The notes under the pieces were generated by a model that ran no database searches, had not been told where the DNA came from, and worked only from the letters and a program-made list of their open reading frames with translations. A stretch of DNA of 64,000 nucleotides from an uncultured Pelagibacteraceae bacterium (lineage in GTDB: Bacteria; Pseudomonadota; Alphaproteobacteria; Pelagibacterales; Pelagibacteraceae): the NCBI GenBank assembly GCA_902543485.1, contig CACBYP010000001.1:218762-282761 (forward strand), written 5' to 3'. Within the stretch, counting starts at the first letter, position 1, and every line of letters begins with the position of its first letter. Shown here in pieces: positions 7,162 through 20,136 of the stretch. The translations under genes were made by a program, and so were the position numbers.

Positions 7162-10100
7162 ATGCAATTATCTTTTACAGAAAAAAAAAATATAAGAAAA
7201 AGTTTTGGTAAGCTTAAAGAAAGCCTATCAATACCCAATCTTATTGAAGTTCAAAAAAACTCATACAAAGAATTAACAGAATTTAAACAAGATGTAGAAC
7301 AACATCTTGTAAAAGGTTTTGATAGAGTTTTTAAAAGTATCTTTCCAATAGAAGACTTGAATGACAAAGCAACTTTAGAATATGTTTCATATAAACTAGA
7401 AAAACCCAAATTTGATGTAGAAGAATGTATAGCTAGAGGTTTAACTTATTCAGCAGCTCTTAAATGTACACTTAGACTAGTAGTTTATGAAATAGATCAA
7501 GAGAATAATACTAAAGATATTCTTTCTGCTAAAGAACAGGAAGTTTACATGGGCGAAGTTCCTATGATGACAAATAGTGGAACATTTATAACTAATGGCG
7601 TTCAAAGAGTTGTTGTCAACCAAATGCATAGAAGTCCTGGTGTATTTTTTGATCATGATAAAGGAAAATCCCATGCAAGTGGAAAATTATTATTTAATTG
7701 TCGTGTAATTCCTAATCGTGGATCTTGGCTCGATTTTGAATTTGACGTTAAAGACTTACTTTATTTTAGAATAGATAGAAAAAAGAAAATTTTAGTTTCT
7801 ACGTTATTACAAGCCTTGGGCTTTTCAAAAAATGATATTGTTGATGAATTTTATAAAAAAGAAACTTTAACTTTTGATAAAAAATTAAATAAATGGAAAA
7901 CAAAGTTTGATCCAGAAAACTACAAGGCTAAAAATTTTTCAGAAGAGGTAATTGACGCAAAAAATAATAAAGTAGTTGTAAAATTAGGAGAAAAAATAAA
8001 TTTTTTGACTGCAAAAAAACTTTCAAACGATGGATTGAAAGAAATCTTTGTTTCAAATGAGTCTTTATACGGAAAGTTTTTGCATAGAGATATTAAGATT
8101 GGTGATGACATATTTAAAATTGGTACTGAATTAAATGAAACTATAATCAGTAAAATTATTGAAGCAGATATTAAAATTTTAGATATTTCAAAAACCAATT
8201 CTATTAATAAAGGCCCATACTTACTTTTAAGTATTTTTAACGATAAAAATGAAAATAAAAATGATGCTATTACAGAAATATATAAAGTCTTAAGACCTGG
8301 TGAACCACCAACTATAGAAATAGCAACACAAATTTTTAATAATTTGTTCTTTAGTTCTGATAGATATGATCTATCAGATGTAGGAAGAGTTAAGATGAAT
8401 TCACGACTAGAACTTACTTGTTCTGATAAGATCACAATTTTAAGAAACGACGATATATTATCAATAATCCAAAAAATGCTAGACTTGAGAGATGGCAAAG
8501 ATGAAGTTGATGATATTGATCATTTAGGAAATAGAAGAGTTAGATCTGTTGGAGAACTGGTAGAAAATCAAGCGCGTATTGGTGTTTATAGAATGGAAAG
8601 AGCTATAAAAGAGAAAATGACTACCTTAGATGTCGAGTCAGCAATGCCTCAAGATTTAATTAATGCTAAGCCTTTAACAATTTCTCTTAAAGACTTCTTT
8701 GCTACGTCACAACTATCTCAGTTCATGGATCAAACTAATCCACTGTCTGAAATCACTCATAAAAGAAGAGTATCAGCTTTAGGACCAGGTGGTTTAACAA
8801 GAGAAAGGGCCGGATTTGAAGTTCGTGATGTTCATCCAACGCACTATGGAAGAATTTGCCCAATAGAAACTCCAGAGGGCCCAAACATAGGATTAATTAA
8901 CAGTTTATCAACTTATTCAAAAATAAATAAATATGGTTTTATTGAAAGCCCATATAAAAAGGTAAAAGATGGAATAGTTCAAAGCAATATAGAATATCTG
9001 TCAGCAATGGAAGAAACTAAGTTTACCATTGCTCAAGCTAATTCATTAATTGATAAAAATGGAAAATTTACTGAAGAACTTGTTTCCTGTAGACAGAATT
9101 TGAATTTTATTTTAGCAAAACCTGAGAATATTGATTATATTGATGTATCACCCAAACAGCTCGTGTCAGTTGCTGCTTCACTAATTCCATTTTTAGAAAA
9201 CGATGATGCTAATAGAGCATTAATGGGATCTAACATGATGAGACAAGCTGTTCCTTTACTAAAACCAGAGGCGCCACTTGTTGGAACAGGTATTGAAAGT
9301 GATGTTGCTCTTGATTCTGGTGTAACAATTGTTGCAAAACGTGATGGTGTTGTTGATAAAATAGACGGTAAAAGAATAGTAATTAAAGCTTCAGGAGAAA
9401 AAGATTATTCTAAATCAGGTGTAGATATTTATAATTTACAGAAATTTAAAAGATCTAATCAAAATACATGCATAAATCAAAAACCATTAGTAAGGGTAGG
9501 TGATAAGGTAAAATCTGGTGATATTATAGCCGACGGTCCATCCACTAAAGTAGGAGAGTTAGCTTTAGGCAAGAATGTAACCGTGGCTTTCATGCCTTGG
9601 CAAGGATATAATTTTGAAGATTCAATATTAATTTCTGAAAGATGTGTCACAGATGACGTTTTTACTTCTATCCACATTGAAGAATACGAAGTAATGGCTA
9701 GAGATACAAAATTAGGAGAAGAAGACATAACTAGAGACATACCTAATGTTAATGAAGAGTCATTAAAAAATTTAGATGAGTCAGGAATAGTTTACATAGG
9801 AGCAGAAGTCAAACCAGGAGATATTTTGGTAGGTAAAGTTACTCCTAAAGGAGATACTGCATCGGGCCCTGAAGAAAAATTACTAAGATCAATATTTGGT
9901 GAAAAAGCAATTGATGTTACTGATACATCATTAAAAATGCCAAGCGGAAGCGGTGGTATAGTAGTTGATGTAAGAGTATTTAATAGACATGGTATTGACA
10001 AAGATGAAAGATCAATAACTATAGAGCGAGCAGAAATTGAGAGCGTTCAAGAAGATAAAAAGGTTGAAGAAGAAATTTTAGAAAGAAGTATAAAACAGAG

Positions 10101-11244
10101 ATTGTCATCAATATTAAATGGGACAAAAATTAATAAAAAAGTTAAAGATGTTCAGGCAAATACAGTTTTATCAGAGGAGATAATCAATAATTTACCTGCT
10201 TCAGATTTATTTAAAATATCAGTTGATGAGCAAGATAAAATATCTTCTTTGTCTCAAATTAAAGATCAATACAACAGCGCTAAACTAGATATTCAAGAAA
10301 GATTTGAAGATAAAGTTTTAAAAATTAGACAAGGTGACGATTTATTACCAAGTGTTATGAAAATGGTAAAAGTTTTTGTTGCTATAAAAAGAAGATTAAG
10401 GCCAGGAGATAAAATGTCTGGAAGACATGGAAATAAAGGTGTTGTGAGTAAAATAGTTCCAGTTGAAGATATGCCCTATAGGGAAAATGGTAAACCAGTT
10501 GATATTGTTCTTAATCCATTAGGTGTTCCGAGTAGGATGAATGTTGGTCAAATATTAGAAACACATTTAGGTTGGTCCTGCACAGAATTAGGTGAGAAGT
10601 TAAACCAGTTAGTAAATGAAAACCAAAAGAAGATTGAAAAGACTGAAAAAATTAAATCATTTTTGAAAAATGTATATGGTAAAGAAATATACGATGAAGA
10701 TATAGAAAAATTAAATCAGTCTGAATTTGAGGATTTATGTTCGAACATAAGACATGGTGTACCGATAGCTACGCCAGTTTTTGATGGAGCCAAAGAAAAT
10801 GATGTTACCAAAATGTTAGAACTAGCTGAGCTACCAAACTCAGGTCAAACTACACTTTGGGATGGAAGAACTGGAGAGAAATTTGATAGACCTGTTACAG
10901 TCGGAACAATTTATATGTTAAAACTTCATCATCTAGTTGAAGATAAAATTCACGCAAGATCTACTGGACCTTACAGTTTAGTGACACAACAACCTCTCGG
11001 GGGTAAAGCACAATTAGGAGGTCAGCGATTTGGTGAGATGGAGGTTTGGGCATTAGAGGCTTATGGGGCTTCATATACTCTTCAAGAAATATTAACTGTT
11101 AAGTCAGATGATGTAGCTGGAAGAGTTAAAGTTTATGAAACTATAGTTAAAGGTGAAGAAAATTTTGAGTCAGGCATACCTGAGTCATTTAATGTTTTAG
11201 TTAAAGAAATTAAATCACTAGCACTAAATGTGGAGCTAAATTAA
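7162..11244 (+). CDS. rpoB: RNA polymerase subunit beta
   Basis: 1360 residues, full length for a proteobacterial beta subunit. The rifampicin-region motifs are intact ([21 protein letters not shown]), as are [44 protein letters not shown], the lineage-variable segment, and the C-terminal part [15 protein letters not shown]. It forms half of the active-site cleft. A run of ten A residues (7181-7190) covers codons 7-10 right after the start. It is followed after one base by rpoC, as usual. Confidence 0.99.
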   Translation: MQLSFTEKKNIRKSFGKLKESLSIPNLIEVQKNSYKELTEFKQDVEQHLVKGFDRVFKSIFPIEDLNDKATLEYVSYKLEKPKFDVEECIARGLTYSAALKCTLRLVVYEIDQENNTKDILSAKEQEVYMGEVPMMTNSGTFITNGVQRVVVNQMHRSPGVFFDHDKGKSHASGKLLFNCRVIPNRGSWLDFEFDVKDLLYFRIDRKKKILVSTLLQALGFSKNDIVDEFYKKETLTFDKKLNKWKTKFDPENYKAKNFSEEVIDAKNNKVVVKLGEKINFLTAKKLSNDGLKEIFVSNESLYGKFLHRDIKIGDDIFKIGTELNETIISKIIEADIKILDISKTNSINKGPYLLLSIFNDKNENKNDAITEIYKVLRPGEPPTIEIATQIFNNLFFSSDRYDLSDVGRVKMNSRLELTCSDKITILRNDDILSIIQKMLDLRDGKDEVDDIDHLGNRRVRSVGELVENQARIGVYRMERAIKEKMTTLDVESAMPQDLINAKPLTISLKDFFATSQLSQFMDQTNPLSEITHKRRVSALGPGGLTRERAGFEVRDVHPTHYGRICPIETPEGPNIGLINSLSTYSKINKYGFIESPYKKVKDGIVQSNIEYLSAMEETKFTIAQANSLIDKNGKFTEELVSCRQNLNFILAKPENIDYIDVSPKQLVSVAASLIPFLENDDANRALMGSNMMRQAVPLLKPEAPLVGTGIESDVALDSGVTIVAKRDGVVDKIDGKRIVIKASGEKDYSKSGVDIYNLQKFKRSNQNTCINQKPLVRVGDKVKSGDIIADGPSTKVGELALGKNVTVAFMPWQGYNFEDSILISERCVTDDVFTSIHIEEYEVMARDTKLGEEDITRDIPNVNEESLKNLDESGIVYIGAEVKPGDILVGKVTPKGDTASGPEEKLLRSIFGEKAIDVTDTSLKMPSGSGGIVVDVRVFNRHGIDKDERSITIERAEIESVQEDKKVEEEILERSIKQRLSSILNGTKINKKVKDVQANTVLSEEIINNLPASDLFKISVDEQDKISSLSQIKDQYNSAKLDIQERFEDKVLKIRQGDDLLPSVMKMVKVFVAIKRRLRPGDKMSGRHGNKGVVSKIVPVEDMPYRENGKPVDIVLNPLGVPSRMNVGQILETHLGWSCTELGEKLNQLVNENQKKIEKTEKIKSFLKNVYGKEIYDEDIEKLNQSEFEDLCSNIRHGVPIATPVFDGAKENDVTKMLELAELPNSGQTTLWDGRTGEKFDRPVTVGTIYMLKLHHLVEDKIHARSTGPYSLVTQQPLGGKAQLGGQRFGEMEVWALEAYGASYTLQEILTVKSDDVAGRVKVYETIVKGEENFESGIPESFNVLVKEIKSLALNVELN

Positions 11245-11245
11245 T

Positions 11246-14200
11246 ATGAGTAAAGAATTAACCGATCTATTTAAATCTTCAGAAATTTCAGAAGCCCAAA
11301 ATTTTAATAGCATAAAAATAACTCTTGCTAGTCCAGAGAAAATCAAATCTTGGACTTATGGAGAAATCAAAAAGCCTGAAACAATAAATTATAGAACTTT
11401 TAGACCTGAAAAGGACGGATTATTTTGTGCAAGAATATTTGGACCTATAAAAGATTATGAATGTCTTTGTGGTAAGTACAAAAGAATGAAATTTAGAGGA
11501 ATTATATGTGAAAAGTGTGGTGTTGAAGTTACAAAGTCAAATGTAAGACGTGAAAGAATGGGTCACATTAATTTAGCCACTCCAGTTGCTCACATATGGT
11601 TCTTAAAATCGTTACCAAGCAGAATATCACTTGCAATAGATATGAAGCTTAAAGAGGTCGAAAGAGTACTTTATTTTGAAAACTTTATAGTTATTGAACC
11701 TGGGTTAACAGGACTTAAAAAGAACCAGCTTTTAGGCGAAGAAGAACTAATAAAATATCAAGACGAGTATGGTGAAGAGTCGTTTACTGCAGGTATCGGA
11801 GCTGAAGCAATTCTAGAAATTTTAAAATCAATAGATTTAGAACAAGAAAAAGAAACCTTAATTAAATCAATTAAAGAAACAAAATCTAAAGTTTCAGAAG
11901 AAAGATCAATTAAAAGATTAAAACTAATTGAATCATTTATAGAGACTGGAAATAAACCAGAATGGATGATTTTAACAACGATACCAGTAATTCCTCCAGA
12001 GTTAAGACCATTAGTTCCATTAGATGGAGGTAGATTTGCCACTTCCGATTTAAATGATTTATATAGAAGAGTTATAAACAGAAATAATCGTCTAAAAAGA
12101 TTAATGGATCTTAAAGCTCCAGACATAATTGTAAGAAATGAGAAGAGAATGCTTCAAGAGTCAGTTGATGCATTATTTGACAATGGTAGAAGAGGAAGAG
12201 TAATAACAGGAACAGGTAAAAGACCTCTAAAATCTTTAGCTGAGATGTTGAAAGGTAAACAAGGAAGATTTAGACAAAACTTATTGGGTAAAAGAGTTGA
12301 TTATTCTGGAAGATCAGTAATCGTAGTCGGACCAGACTTAAAATTACATGAATGTGGATTACCAAAGAAAATGGCTTTAGAGTTATTTAAACCATTTTTA
12401 TACGCAAGATTAAATAAGCTTGGATTAGCTTCTACCATAAAACAAGCTAAAAAACTTGTTGAAAGAGAGAGAAATGAAGTTTGGGATGCTTTAGAATTAA
12501 TTGTTAGAGAACATCCGGTTATACTAAATAGAGCCCCAACACTCCATAGATTAGGTGTTCAAGCCTTTGAGCCAAAATTAATTGAAGGAAATGCAATTGA
12601 GTTACATCCATTAACCTGTGCTGCATTCAATGCAGATTTTGATGGTGATCAAATGGCAGTTCACGTGCCATTAAGTTTAGAGGCACAATTAGAAGCAAGA
12701 GTTTTGATGATGTCTACAAACAATATTTTGAGCCCATCAAATGGAAAACCTATAATTGTTCCAAGTCAGGATATGATTTTAGGAATTTACTATCTCTCTC
12801 AGCCACCATATCAAACTGACAGAGTTGAAGGATATTTTGTAAATAACTCTGAGATTGAACATGCATTAGAAATTGGTCAAATTAAAGTTCATTCAAGAAT
12901 TGTTTCAAGATTTGCAACAGTTGATGAAAAGGGTAATACTAAATATGAAAAACATATTAGTACAGCTGGAAGATTTTTGTTAGCAAACTTAATTCCAAAG
13001 GATATAAATAATAGATTTGCTTTAGTTGACAGGTTGTTGCCAAAAAAAATAGTGTCTGAAGTTATCGATCATGTTTTCAGATTTTCTGGTCAAAAAAGTA
13101 CAGTAATATTTTGCGATAAATTAAAGGATCTTGGTTTTAAACATGCTTTTAAAGCTGGAATATCATTTGGTAAAGACGATTTAGTTATTCCAGATAACAA
13201 ACAACAATTAATTGATGAAACTAAAAAACTAATTTCTGATTATGAAAATCAATATGCAGAAGGACTAATAACTAGAGGTGAAAAATACAATAAAGTTATA
13301 GATGCATGGTCAAAATGCACAGATAAAGTTGCATCTGAAATGATGAAAAGAATTTCTGCTACAGAAATGACAGAAGATGGTCTAAAAATTAATTCAGTAT
13401 TTATGATGGCAGATAGTGGAGCTAGAGGTTCTGCAGCTCAAATGAAGCAATTAGCTGGTATGAGAGGTTTAATAGCTAAACCATCTGGTGAGATTATTGA
13501 GTCACCAATAACTTCTAATTTTAAAGAGGGTTTAACTGCCCTAGAATATTTTAACTCTACTCATGGTGCCAGAAAAGGACTAGCTGACACTGCATTGAAA
13601 ACAGCAAGTTCTGGGTACTTAACAAGAAGACTTTGTGATGTTGCCCAAGATTTAACTATCACTCAAGTTAAATGTGATAACCCGAGTTTTATTAAACTTA
13701 CAGAGGTTTTAGAAGGTGGAAATATAATGGTTAGCTTGTCAGAAAGAGCTCTTGGAAGAGTAACAGCAAAAGATGTAAAAAATCCATTAACAGGTGAAGT
13801 TTTAATAAAGAAGAATAGCATGATCGATGAAGCAGCATGCGAAAAAATTGACTCTGCAGGTGTAAAAAACTTGAATGTTTACTCAGTAATGACTTGTAGT
13901 TTGAAAGAAGGTGTATGTGCAACTTGTTATGGTAGAGATTTATCAAGAGGTAAAATGGTACATGTTGGTGAAGCAATTGGAATGATATCAGCCCAATCTA
14001 TTGGTGAACCAGGAACTCAGCTTACAATGAGAACTTTCCACGTTGGAGGAACTGCATCAGTCAAGCAAGACTCTCAAATAGTGTCTAATAATGATGGTAT
14101 ATTAAAAATTGTTAATACAAATCTATTAGTAGACTCAAAAAAGAATTTAATTGTAATGGGAAGAAATACAGAGTTATCAATAGAAGATGATAATGGATTA

Positions 14201-15409
14201 CAAGTAGCTGCATATAAAGTTCCATATGGATCAAAACTTTTCTTTGAAAATGGAGATAAAGTTAAAAAAGGATCAAAGATATGTGAGTGGGATCCATATA
14301 CAACACCTGTTATTGCAGAAAAAGATGGAATAGCAAATTATGTAGATTTAATAGACGGTATATCAATTGCTGAGACAACTGATGACGCAACTGGAATTTC
14401 TACTAAAGCAGTAGTTGATTGGAAAACACAATCAAAAAATACAGATTTAAAACCAAGAATTACTCTTAGAGATGCAAAAGGAAATGTTGTTAAAAAAGCT
14501 GATGACAATGAAGCTAGATACTACTTAGTTCCAGATTCAATATTATCTGTTAAAGACGGACAAAAAATTTCAGCTGGCGATGTAATAGCTAGACTTCCTA
14601 AAGAAACAACAAAGACTAAAGATATTACAGGAGGCCTACCAAGAGTTGCTGAATTGTTTGAAGCAAGAAAAGCAAAAGATAGCGCAATTATTGCTGAGAA
14701 TGATGGAAAAGTAATTTTTGGAAAAGAGGTAAGAGGTAAACAAAGAGTAACAATTGAGTCTGAAAATGGTGATACTTCAAGTTATTTAATACCAAAAGGA
14801 AAACACATTAATTTTAATCAAGGTGAAAAAATAAAAAAAGGTGAATATTTGTTAGATGGTCAACCATTGCCTCATGACATTCTTAGAATTTTAGGTATTG
14901 AGGAATTAACTGAATATTTCGTAAACCAGGTACAAGATGTTTATAGACTACAAGGAGTAATTATAAATGATAAACATATTGAAGTTATATTAAGACAAAT
15001 GCTTAAAAAAGTTGAAGTTAAAACTCAAGGTGACAGCACATTACTTCCTGGAGAAATTATTGATAGAATCAGATTTGAAAATATGAACGAGCAGCTAATC
15101 AAAGATGGTAAAAACCCTGCCGTTGGAGAGAGAGTTTTAATGGGAATAACTAAAGCTTCACTTCAAACAGAGTCATTTATTTCAGCTGCTTCTTTCCAAG
15201 AAACAACAAGAGTTCTAACAGACGCTGCTATTAAAGGTAAGGTAGATAAGTTATCTGGATTAAAAGAAAATGTTATTGTTGGTAGATTAGTTCCTGCTGG
15301 AACTGGATCTGTTAAAAATTTGTGGAACAAGAAAGCTCGTTTGGACGATGAAAAATTCATTGCTGAGAACGAGATGATTGAGCAAGCAGAAAGCCCTGTA
15401 AATCAGTAA
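11246..15409 (+). CDS. rpoC: RNA polymerase subunit beta'
   Basis: 1387 residues. The N-terminal zinc ribbon is present ([20 protein letters not shown]), then the catalytic magnesium loop NADFDGDQM, the bridge-helix/trigger-loop region ([22 protein letters not shown]), the second zinc site ([16 protein letters not shown]) and [25 protein letters not shown]. No domain appears to be missing. It ends the rplKAJL-rpoBC unit; 156 bp without a gene follow before rpsL. Confidence 0.99.
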   Translation: MSKELTDLFKSSEISEAQNFNSIKITLASPEKIKSWTYGEIKKPETINYRTFRPEKDGLFCARIFGPIKDYECLCGKYKRMKFRGIICEKCGVEVTKSNVRRERMGHINLATPVAHIWFLKSLPSRISLAIDMKLKEVERVLYFENFIVIEPGLTGLKKNQLLGEEELIKYQDEYGEESFTAGIGAEAILEILKSIDLEQEKETLIKSIKETKSKVSEERSIKRLKLIESFIETGNKPEWMILTTIPVIPPELRPLVPLDGGRFATSDLNDLYRRVINRNNRLKRLMDLKAPDIIVRNEKRMLQESVDALFDNGRRGRVITGTGKRPLKSLAEMLKGKQGRFRQNLLGKRVDYSGRSVIVVGPDLKLHECGLPKKMALELFKPFLYARLNKLGLASTIKQAKKLVERERNEVWDALELIVREHPVILNRAPTLHRLGVQAFEPKLIEGNAIELHPLTCAAFNADFDGDQMAVHVPLSLEAQLEARVLMMSTNNILSPSNGKPIIVPSQDMILGIYYLSQPPYQTDRVEGYFVNNSEIEHALEIGQIKVHSRIVSRFATVDEKGNTKYEKHISTAGRFLLANLIPKDINNRFALVDRLLPKKIVSEVIDHVFRFSGQKSTVIFCDKLKDLGFKHAFKAGISFGKDDLVIPDNKQQLIDETKKLISDYENQYAEGLITRGEKYNKVIDAWSKCTDKVASEMMKRISATEMTEDGLKINSVFMMADSGARGSAAQMKQLAGMRGLIAKPSGEIIESPITSNFKEGLTALEYFNSTHGARKGLADTALKTASSGYLTRRLCDVAQDLTITQVKCDNPSFIKLTEVLEGGNIMVSLSERALGRVTAKDVKNPLTGEVLIKKNSMIDEAACEKIDSAGVKNLNVYSVMTCSLKEGVCATCYGRDLSRGKMVHVGEAIGMISAQSIGEPGTQLTMRTFHVGGTASVKQDSQIVSNNDGILKIVNTNLLVDSKKNLIVMGRNTELSIEDDNGLQVAAYKVPYGSKLFFENGDKVKKGSKICEWDPYTTPVIAEKDGIANYVDLIDGISIAETTDDATGISTKAVVDWKTQSKNTDLKPRITLRDAKGNVVKKADDNEARYYLVPDSILSVKDGQKISAGDVIARLPKETTKTKDITGGLPRVAELFEARKAKDSAIIAENDGKVIFGKEVRGKQRVTIESENGDTSSYLIPKGKHINFNQGEKIKKGEYLLDGQPLPHDILRILGIEELTEYFVNQVQDVYRLQGVIINDKHIEVILRQMLKKVEVKTQGDSTLLPGEIIDRIRFENMNEQLIKDGKNPAVGERVLMGITKASLQTESFISAASFQETTRVLTDAAIKGKVDKLSGLKENVIVGRLVPAGTGSVKNLWNKKARLDDEKFIAENEMIEQAESPVNQ

Positions 15410-15438
15410 AAAATCGTAATTTTTCCATGTCTTTTGAT

Positions 15439-15466
15439 TTGACAAATGGAATTTCTATAGTATTTT
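15439..15466 (+). promoter_or_regulatory. Candidate promoter for the rpsL (str) operon
   Basis: A perfect TTGACA (15439-15444) lies 16 bp before TATTTT (15461-15466) in the rpoC-rpsL gap. A start near 15473 would give a leader of about 93 nt. This is the only intergenic stretch over 100 bp inside the 28-kb block, which supports a fresh start of transcription here. Confidence 0.45.
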
Positions 15467-15495
15467 GTGCGTGTTTTTGGTTGGAATGTAGTGAC

Positions 15496-15536
15496 TAGTG
15501 CACTAAACGCTGCCACAAATAACCTGACAGTTATTT
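15496..15536 (+). promoter_or_regulatory. Dyad-rich leader of rpsL
   Basis: Two inverted repeats lie in the predicted rpsL leader. One is a perfect 10-bp palindrome TAGTGCACTA at 15496-15505. The other is a perfect 7-bp stem (15517-15523 with 15530-15536, AAATAAC/GTTATTT) with the six-base loop CTGACA. They could be a ribosomal-protein feedback site or chance in AT-rich DNA. The remaining bases up to the rpsL ATG show no other structure to me. Confidence 0.25.
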
Positions 15537-15565
15537 CATCAAAAATCAAACTTATATATAATTTT

Positions 15566-15937
15566 ATGCCAACAATTAACCAGTTGTTAAGAAAAGGACG
15601 AGAAAAACAAATTGCAAGGAACAAAGTTCCTGCGTTACAAAAACAACCTTTAAAAAGAGGTGTTTGTGTAAAAGTTTATACAACTACACCTAAGAAACCA
15701 AACTCGGCGCTAAGAAAAGTTGCAAGAGTTAGGTTATCAAATGGTTTTGAAGTTACAGCATATATTCCTGGAGAAGGACATAATTTACAAGAGCACTCAG
15801 TAGTATTAATAAGAGGTGGACGTGTTAAAGACTTACCTGGTGTGAGATATCATATACTTCGTGGTAATTTAGATACTCAAGGAGTTGCAAATAGAAAACA
15901 GAGACGTTCTTTATATGGAACGAAAAAAGGTAAATAA
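15566..15937 (+). CDS. rpsL: 30S ribosomal protein S12
   Basis: 123 residues starting [12 protein letters not shown]. An upstream in-frame start at 15467 would add 33 residues unlike any S12 and is rejected. The decoding-centre loops [13 protein letters not shown] and [13 protein letters not shown] are intact, with lysines at the positions where streptomycin-resistance changes occur, so a drug-sensitive form is expected. First gene of the str unit rpsL-rpsG-fusA. Confidence 0.98.
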   Translation: MPTINQLLRKGREKQIARNKVPALQKQPLKRGVCVKVYTTTPKKPNSALRKVARVRLSNGFEVTAYIPGEGHNLQEHSVVLIRGGRVKDLPGVRYHILRGNLDTQGVANRKQRRSLYGTKKGK

Positions 15938-15939
15938 AC

Positions 15940-16410
15940 ATGTCTCGAAAAAGAAAAGCTCCTAAAAAAATTCCTATCGTAGATCCTAAATATAAATCGG
16001 TAATAATTCCAAAATTAATCAACTCTATAATGCTAAATGGTAAAAAGACTATTGCAGAAAAAATTGTTTATGATGCAATTGATAAAATTAAATCTAAATC
16101 AAAAGACGAACCTTTAACTGTATTTAACGATGCAATAAATAATGTAAGACCAACTGTAGAAGTTCGATCGAGGCGTGTTGGTGGAGCTACATATCAAGTA
16201 CCAGTAGAGGTTAAAGCTAAAAGATCGCAAGCATTAGCGTTAAGGTGGATAATAGATGCATCTCGAAAAAGAAAAGATAAGAAAATGTCTGACAAATTAT
16301 TTAACGAGATATTCGATGCTTATCAAAATAGAGGATCAGCAATAAAAAAGAAAGAGGATACACATAAAATGGCAGAATCAAATAAAGCTTTTGCACATTT
16401 TAGATGGTAA
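15940..16410 (+). CDS. rpsG: 30S ribosomal protein S7
   Basis: 156 residues, the usual length. It has the rRNA-binding signature ([19 protein letters not shown]) and the typical C-terminal stretch ([18 protein letters not shown]). S7 nucleates assembly of the 30S head. It starts two bases after rpsL and is followed after five bases by fusA. Confidence 0.98.
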   Translation: MSRKRKAPKKIPIVDPKYKSVIIPKLINSIMLNGKKTIAEKIVYDAIDKIKSKSKDEPLTVFNDAINNVRPTVEVRSRRVGGATYQVPVEVKAKRSQALALRWIIDASRKRKDKKMSDKLFNEIFDAYQNRGSAIKKKEDTHKMAESNKAFAHFRW

Positions 16411-16415
16411 ATAAT

Positions 16416-18491
16416 ATGGCAAAAACTCATCCATTAAATAAATATAGAAACATTGGCATCATGGCCCATATAGATGCTGGTAAAACTACAACTACAGAAA
16501 GAATTTTGTATTACACAGGTAAAAGTCATAAAATTGGAGAAGTTCATGATGGTGCTGCCACAATGGATTGGATGGAACAAGAACAGGAAAGAGGTATTAC
16601 AATAACATCAGCTGCAACTACTTGTTTTTGGAGAGAGCATAGAATTAATATTATTGATACTCCTGGTCACGTTGATTTTACAATTGAAGTTGAACGATCT
16701 TTAAAAGTTTTGGACGGTGCTGTTGCAGTTTTTGATGGTGTTGCTGGTGTAGAACCTCAATCTGAAACAGTTTGGAGACAAGCTGATAAATATAAAGTTC
16801 CTAGAATTTGTTTTGTTAACAAACTTGATAGAACCGGTGCAGATTTCTTTAGATGTGTGGATATGATTAAAGATAGACTTGGAGCTAAACCTTTAGTTAT
16901 GCAGGTGCCTATTGGAATAGAGGCATCATTACAAGGTGTTGTTGATTTAGTCAAAATGAAAGCAATTGTCTGGAAAAATGAAGACCTTGGTGCTGAATGG
17001 GAAGAAAAAGATATTCCAGATGATCTCAAAGAGATATGTGATAAATATAGACAAGAATTAGTTGAGACAGCTGTTGAGCAAGATGAAAAACTAATGGAAG
17101 CCTACTTGGGCGGTGAAGAAATTAAACAAGAAGATTTGATTAAATGTGTACGAAAAGGATGTTTGAATTTCGAATTTGTACCAGTTTTAACAGGTTCTGC
17201 TTTTAAAAATAAAGGTGTTCAACCACTATTAGATGCAGTTGTAGATTATTTACCAAGTCCAGAGGATCTTGGATCTATAATGGGTTCAAAACCGGGATCT
17301 GATGAGGAAATTGAGATGAAGTTCGAGGATAGTGCCCCTTTTTCAGCTTTAGCTTTTAAAGTAGCAACAGATCCATTTGTAGGAAGTCTTACATTTATTA
17401 GAATTTATTCAGGTACAGTTAAATCTGGGACTGGAGTTTATAACACTTCTTCAGATAAAGAAGAAAGAGTTGGAAGAATGCTTCTAATGCATGCTAATTC
17501 AAGAGAAGACATTAAAGAAGCAAGCGCAGGTGATATAGTTGCGCTCGCTGGATTAAAAAACACTATAACAGGTCATACATTGGCAAATAAAGATGCGCCA
17601 GTATTACTTGAGCCAATGGAATTTCCTGATCCAGTTATAGAAATTGCAGTTGAACCTAAATCAAAAGCTGATCAAGAAAAAATGGGTGAAGCACTAGGAA
17701 GATTAGCTAAAGAAGATCCGTCATTTAGAGTGTCATCAGATGAAGAGTCTGGTCAAACAATAATAAAAGGAATGGGCGAATTACATTTAGATATTATTGT
17801 TGATAGAATGAAAAGAGAATTCAAAGTTGAGGCAAATGTTGGAGCTCCTCAAGTTGCATATAGAGAAACAATATTAAATGCTGCTGAGTTTGATTATACA
17901 CATAAAAAACAGAGTGGTGGAGCAGGACAGTTTGCTAGAGTAAAATTATCTGTTGAACCGCTAGAACCAGGTAAAGGTAGAGAAGTTGAGAGCAAAATAA
18001 AAGGTGGTGCAATACCTAAAGAATTTATACCAGGTGTTGAAAAAGGTGTGGAGACAATAGCTGACGGTGGTATTTTAGCTGGATTTCCTTTAATTGATTA
18101 TAAAGTTACAATCTTAGATGGTTTGCATCATGACGTTGATTCAAGTGTATTAGCTTTTGAGCTTGCTTCAAGACAATGTTTTAAAGAAGCATGTACTCGA
18201 GGAACTCTAAAACTTTTAGAGCCAGTAATGAGAGTAGAAGTAGTTACTCCAGAAGATTATATGGGAGATGTAATAGGTGATTTGAATAGTAGAAGAGGTC
18301 AAATAAGTACACAAGAGCAAAGAGGAAATGCAACAGTAATAACAGCAATGGTGCCATTAGCAAATATGTTTGGTTATATAAATAGCTTAAGATCTATGTC
18401 TCAAGGTAGAGCTCAATACTCAATGTTTTTTGATCATTACGACAAGGTTCCACAAAATGTTCAAGACGAGGTAACCAAGAAAACAGGTTAA
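16416..18491 (+). CDS. fusA: Elongation factor G
   Basis: 691 residues from the chosen ATG ([25 protein letters not shown]). An in-frame ATG at 16404 would overlap the rpsG stop and add four non-conserved residues. The translocase GTPase motifs are [39 protein letters not shown] and [10 protein letters not shown], followed by domains II-V with [16 protein letters not shown]. No tuf gene follows, unlike E. coli; rpsJ begins two bases later, joining the str and S10 clusters. Confidence 0.98.
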   Translation: MAKTHPLNKYRNIGIMAHIDAGKTTTTERILYYTGKSHKIGEVHDGAATMDWMEQEQERGITITSAATTCFWREHRINIIDTPGHVDFTIEVERSLKVLDGAVAVFDGVAGVEPQSETVWRQADKYKVPRICFVNKLDRTGADFFRCVDMIKDRLGAKPLVMQVPIGIEASLQGVVDLVKMKAIVWKNEDLGAEWEEKDIPDDLKEICDKYRQELVETAVEQDEKLMEAYLGGEEIKQEDLIKCVRKGCLNFEFVPVLTGSAFKNKGVQPLLDAVVDYLPSPEDLGSIMGSKPGSDEEIEMKFEDSAPFSALAFKVATDPFVGSLTFIRIYSGTVKSGTGVYNTSSDKEERVGRMLLMHANSREDIKEASAGDIVALAGLKNTITGHTLANKDAPVLLEPMEFPDPVIEIAVEPKSKADQEKMGEALGRLAKEDPSFRVSSDEESGQTIIKGMGELHLDIIVDRMKREFKVEANVGAPQVAYRETILNAAEFDYTHKKQSGGAGQFARVKLSVEPLEPGKGREVESKIKGGAIPKEFIPGVEKGVETIADGGILAGFPLIDYKVTILDGLHHDVDSSVLAFELASRQCFKEACTRGTLKLLEPVMRVEVVTPEDYMGDVIGDLNSRRGQISTQEQRGNATVITAMVPLANMFGYINSLRSMSQGRAQYSMFFDHYDKVPQNVQDEVTKKTG

Positions 18492-18493
18492 TT

Positions 18494-18802
18494 ATGGATA
18501 AACAAAATATTAGAATAAAATTAAGAGCATACGATAATAAGGTCTTGGATCAGTCTACTGAGGAGATAGTAAATACTGTTAAAAGAACAGGTGCTAATAT
18601 TAAAGGCCCAATTCCTTTACCTACAAAAATAGAGAGATATACCGTTCTAAGATCACCACACATTGATAAAAAAAGTAGAGAACAATTTGAAACCAGAACT
18701 CATAAAAGATTGATTGATATTATTGAACCTACACCAGCAACAGTTGAAGCACTAATGAAACTTGATTTAGCATCAGGAGTAGATGTGGAGATTAAAATAT
18801 AA
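18494..18802 (+). CDS. rpsJ: 30S ribosomal protein S10 (NusE)
   Basis: 102 residues. The conserved core [45 protein letters not shown] and THKRLIDI is complete. It is a ribosomal head protein and the NusG/NusB partner in antitermination. Its TAATG junction overlaps rplC. Confidence 0.98.
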   Translation: MDKQNIRIKLRAYDNKVLDQSTEEIVNTVKRTGANIKGPIPLPTKIERYTVLRSPHIDKKSREQFETRTHKRLIDIIEPTPATVEALMKLDLASGVDVEIKI

Positions 18803-19512
18803 TGGAAAATTTAGCTTTAATTGGAAAAAAAATAGGAATGTCCAGAGAGTTTTTTAAAACTGGCCAATCAGTTCCAGTTACTGTGTTAAAAATGGAGACT
18901 GGAAGAGTAATAAACGTTGTTAACAAAGAAAATAGAGGATACAGCGCAGTTCAAATAGGATTTGGAAAAATAAAAAACTCAAAATTAACCAAAGCTATGA
19001 AAGGTTATTTTGCAAAAAAGAATACTGAGCCAAAAAAAACACTTAAAGAGTTTAGATTAGAAAATACCGAAAATTTCAAAGAAGGAAATGAAATTGGTTT
19101 AGAAATTTTTGAAAATGTTAAATTTGTTGATGTTAAATCTAAGACCATTGGTAAAGGATTTGCAGGCGCAATGAAAAGGCATAATTTTGGTGGATTAAGG
19201 GCTACCCATGGTGTTTCAATTTCTCATAGATCACATGGTTCAACAGGACAAAGGCAGGATCCAGGTAAAGTTTTTAAAGGAAAAAAAATGGCTGGTCATA
19301 TGGGAGATAGAATTAGAACTATTCAAAATATTGAAATTATAAAAACTGACAAAGAAAATAATTTACTATACTTAAAAGGTTCTATTCCTGGATCAAAAAA
19401 TGCAGAAGTTTTAATTAGAAAATCAGTCAAAGATATTAACAGAATGTCAATTGAAGAAAAAATTGAACAAATTGAAAAACAAAAAAAATCAGCTGATAAA
19501 AAGAAAAAATAA
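18802..19512 (+). CDS. rplC: 50S ribosomal protein L3
   Basis: 236 residues. The L3 signature GFAGAMKRHNFGG...THGVSISHRSHGSTGQRQDPGKVFKGKKMAGHMG is recognisable. There is a Lys/Glu-rich C-terminal extension of about 25 residues (IEEKIEQIEKQKKSADKKKK) beyond the usual end, as in other alphaproteobacteria. L3 reaches the peptidyl-transferase centre. Confidence 0.97.
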   Translation: MENLALIGKKIGMSREFFKTGQSVPVTVLKMETGRVINVVNKENRGYSAVQIGFGKIKNSKLTKAMKGYFAKKNTEPKKTLKEFRLENTENFKEGNEIGLEIFENVKFVDVKSKTIGKGFAGAMKRHNFGGLRATHGVSISHRSHGSTGQRQDPGKVFKGKKMAGHMGDRIRTIQNIEIIKTDKENNLLYLKGSIPGSKNAEVLIRKSVKDINRMSIEEKIEQIEKQKKSADKKKK

Positions 19513-20136
19513 ATGAAAATAGACAAATTAAGTATTGATGGAAAAAAACAAAGCATAGAAGTTCTAGATAAAATTTTTAGTGCTAAAGTTAATAATCAAT
19601 TGGTGAGTGGTGTAATCTACAAACTAAACGCAAACTTTAAAGGTAGAAAAGCAAAGACAAAGCAAAGAAATGAAATAACTGGCTCAACGTCTAAAATTTA
19701 TTCACAAAAAGGTACTGGGAATGCTAGACACTCTAGTAAAAAGGCTCCTATTTTTGTAGGTGGGGGAATTGCTCATGGACCAAAAGGTGAAGATAATTAT
19801 AAAGCTAGAAAATTGAATAAGAGTGAAAAAAAAATGAGTATAGCTTCACTTATTACCGAAAAAAATAAATCGAATAACGTAATTATTTTTGATGATTTTG
19901 GAAAAAAAATTGAAAAAACAAAAGAAATGTTTGAGCTTTTGAAGAAGTTTGATGCAAATAACTCATTATTAATTGTTGATACCAAATCAAAAGATAATAT
20001 CTTAAGGTCAATTAAAAATATTCCTAATGTTAAATTAACCGATGCAAATCATTTCAGTGCATTTGATTTAGTTAAATATAAAAAAATTATTTTTACTGAG
20101 AGCTCAGTTAAAGAATTAGAAAAAAGGTATCAATAA
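19513..20136 (+). CDS. rplD: 50S ribosomal protein L4
   Basis: 207 residues, starting directly after the rplC stop. It has the tunnel-loop region (KQRNEITGSTSKIYSQKGTGNARHSSKKAPIFVGGGIAHGPK) and a more divergent, lysine-rich C-terminal half. In E. coli L4 is the autoregulator of the S10 operon through a leader before rpsJ; no such leader has room here. Confidence 0.95.
   Translation: MKIDKLSIDGKKQSIEVLDKIFSAKVNNQLVSGVIYKLNANFKGRKAKTKQRNEITGSTSKIYSQKGTGNARHSSKKAPIFVGGGIAHGPKGEDNYKARKLNKSEKKMSIASLITEKNKSNNVIIFDDFGKKIEKTKEMFELLKKFDANNSLLIVDTKSKDNILRSIKNIPNVKLTDANHFSAFDLVKYKKIIFTESSVKELEKRYQ

Noticed and set aside
15467..15565. Upstream start for S12
   Set aside because: The additional 33 residues are not part of any S12; MPTINQLL at 15566 is the standard N-terminus.
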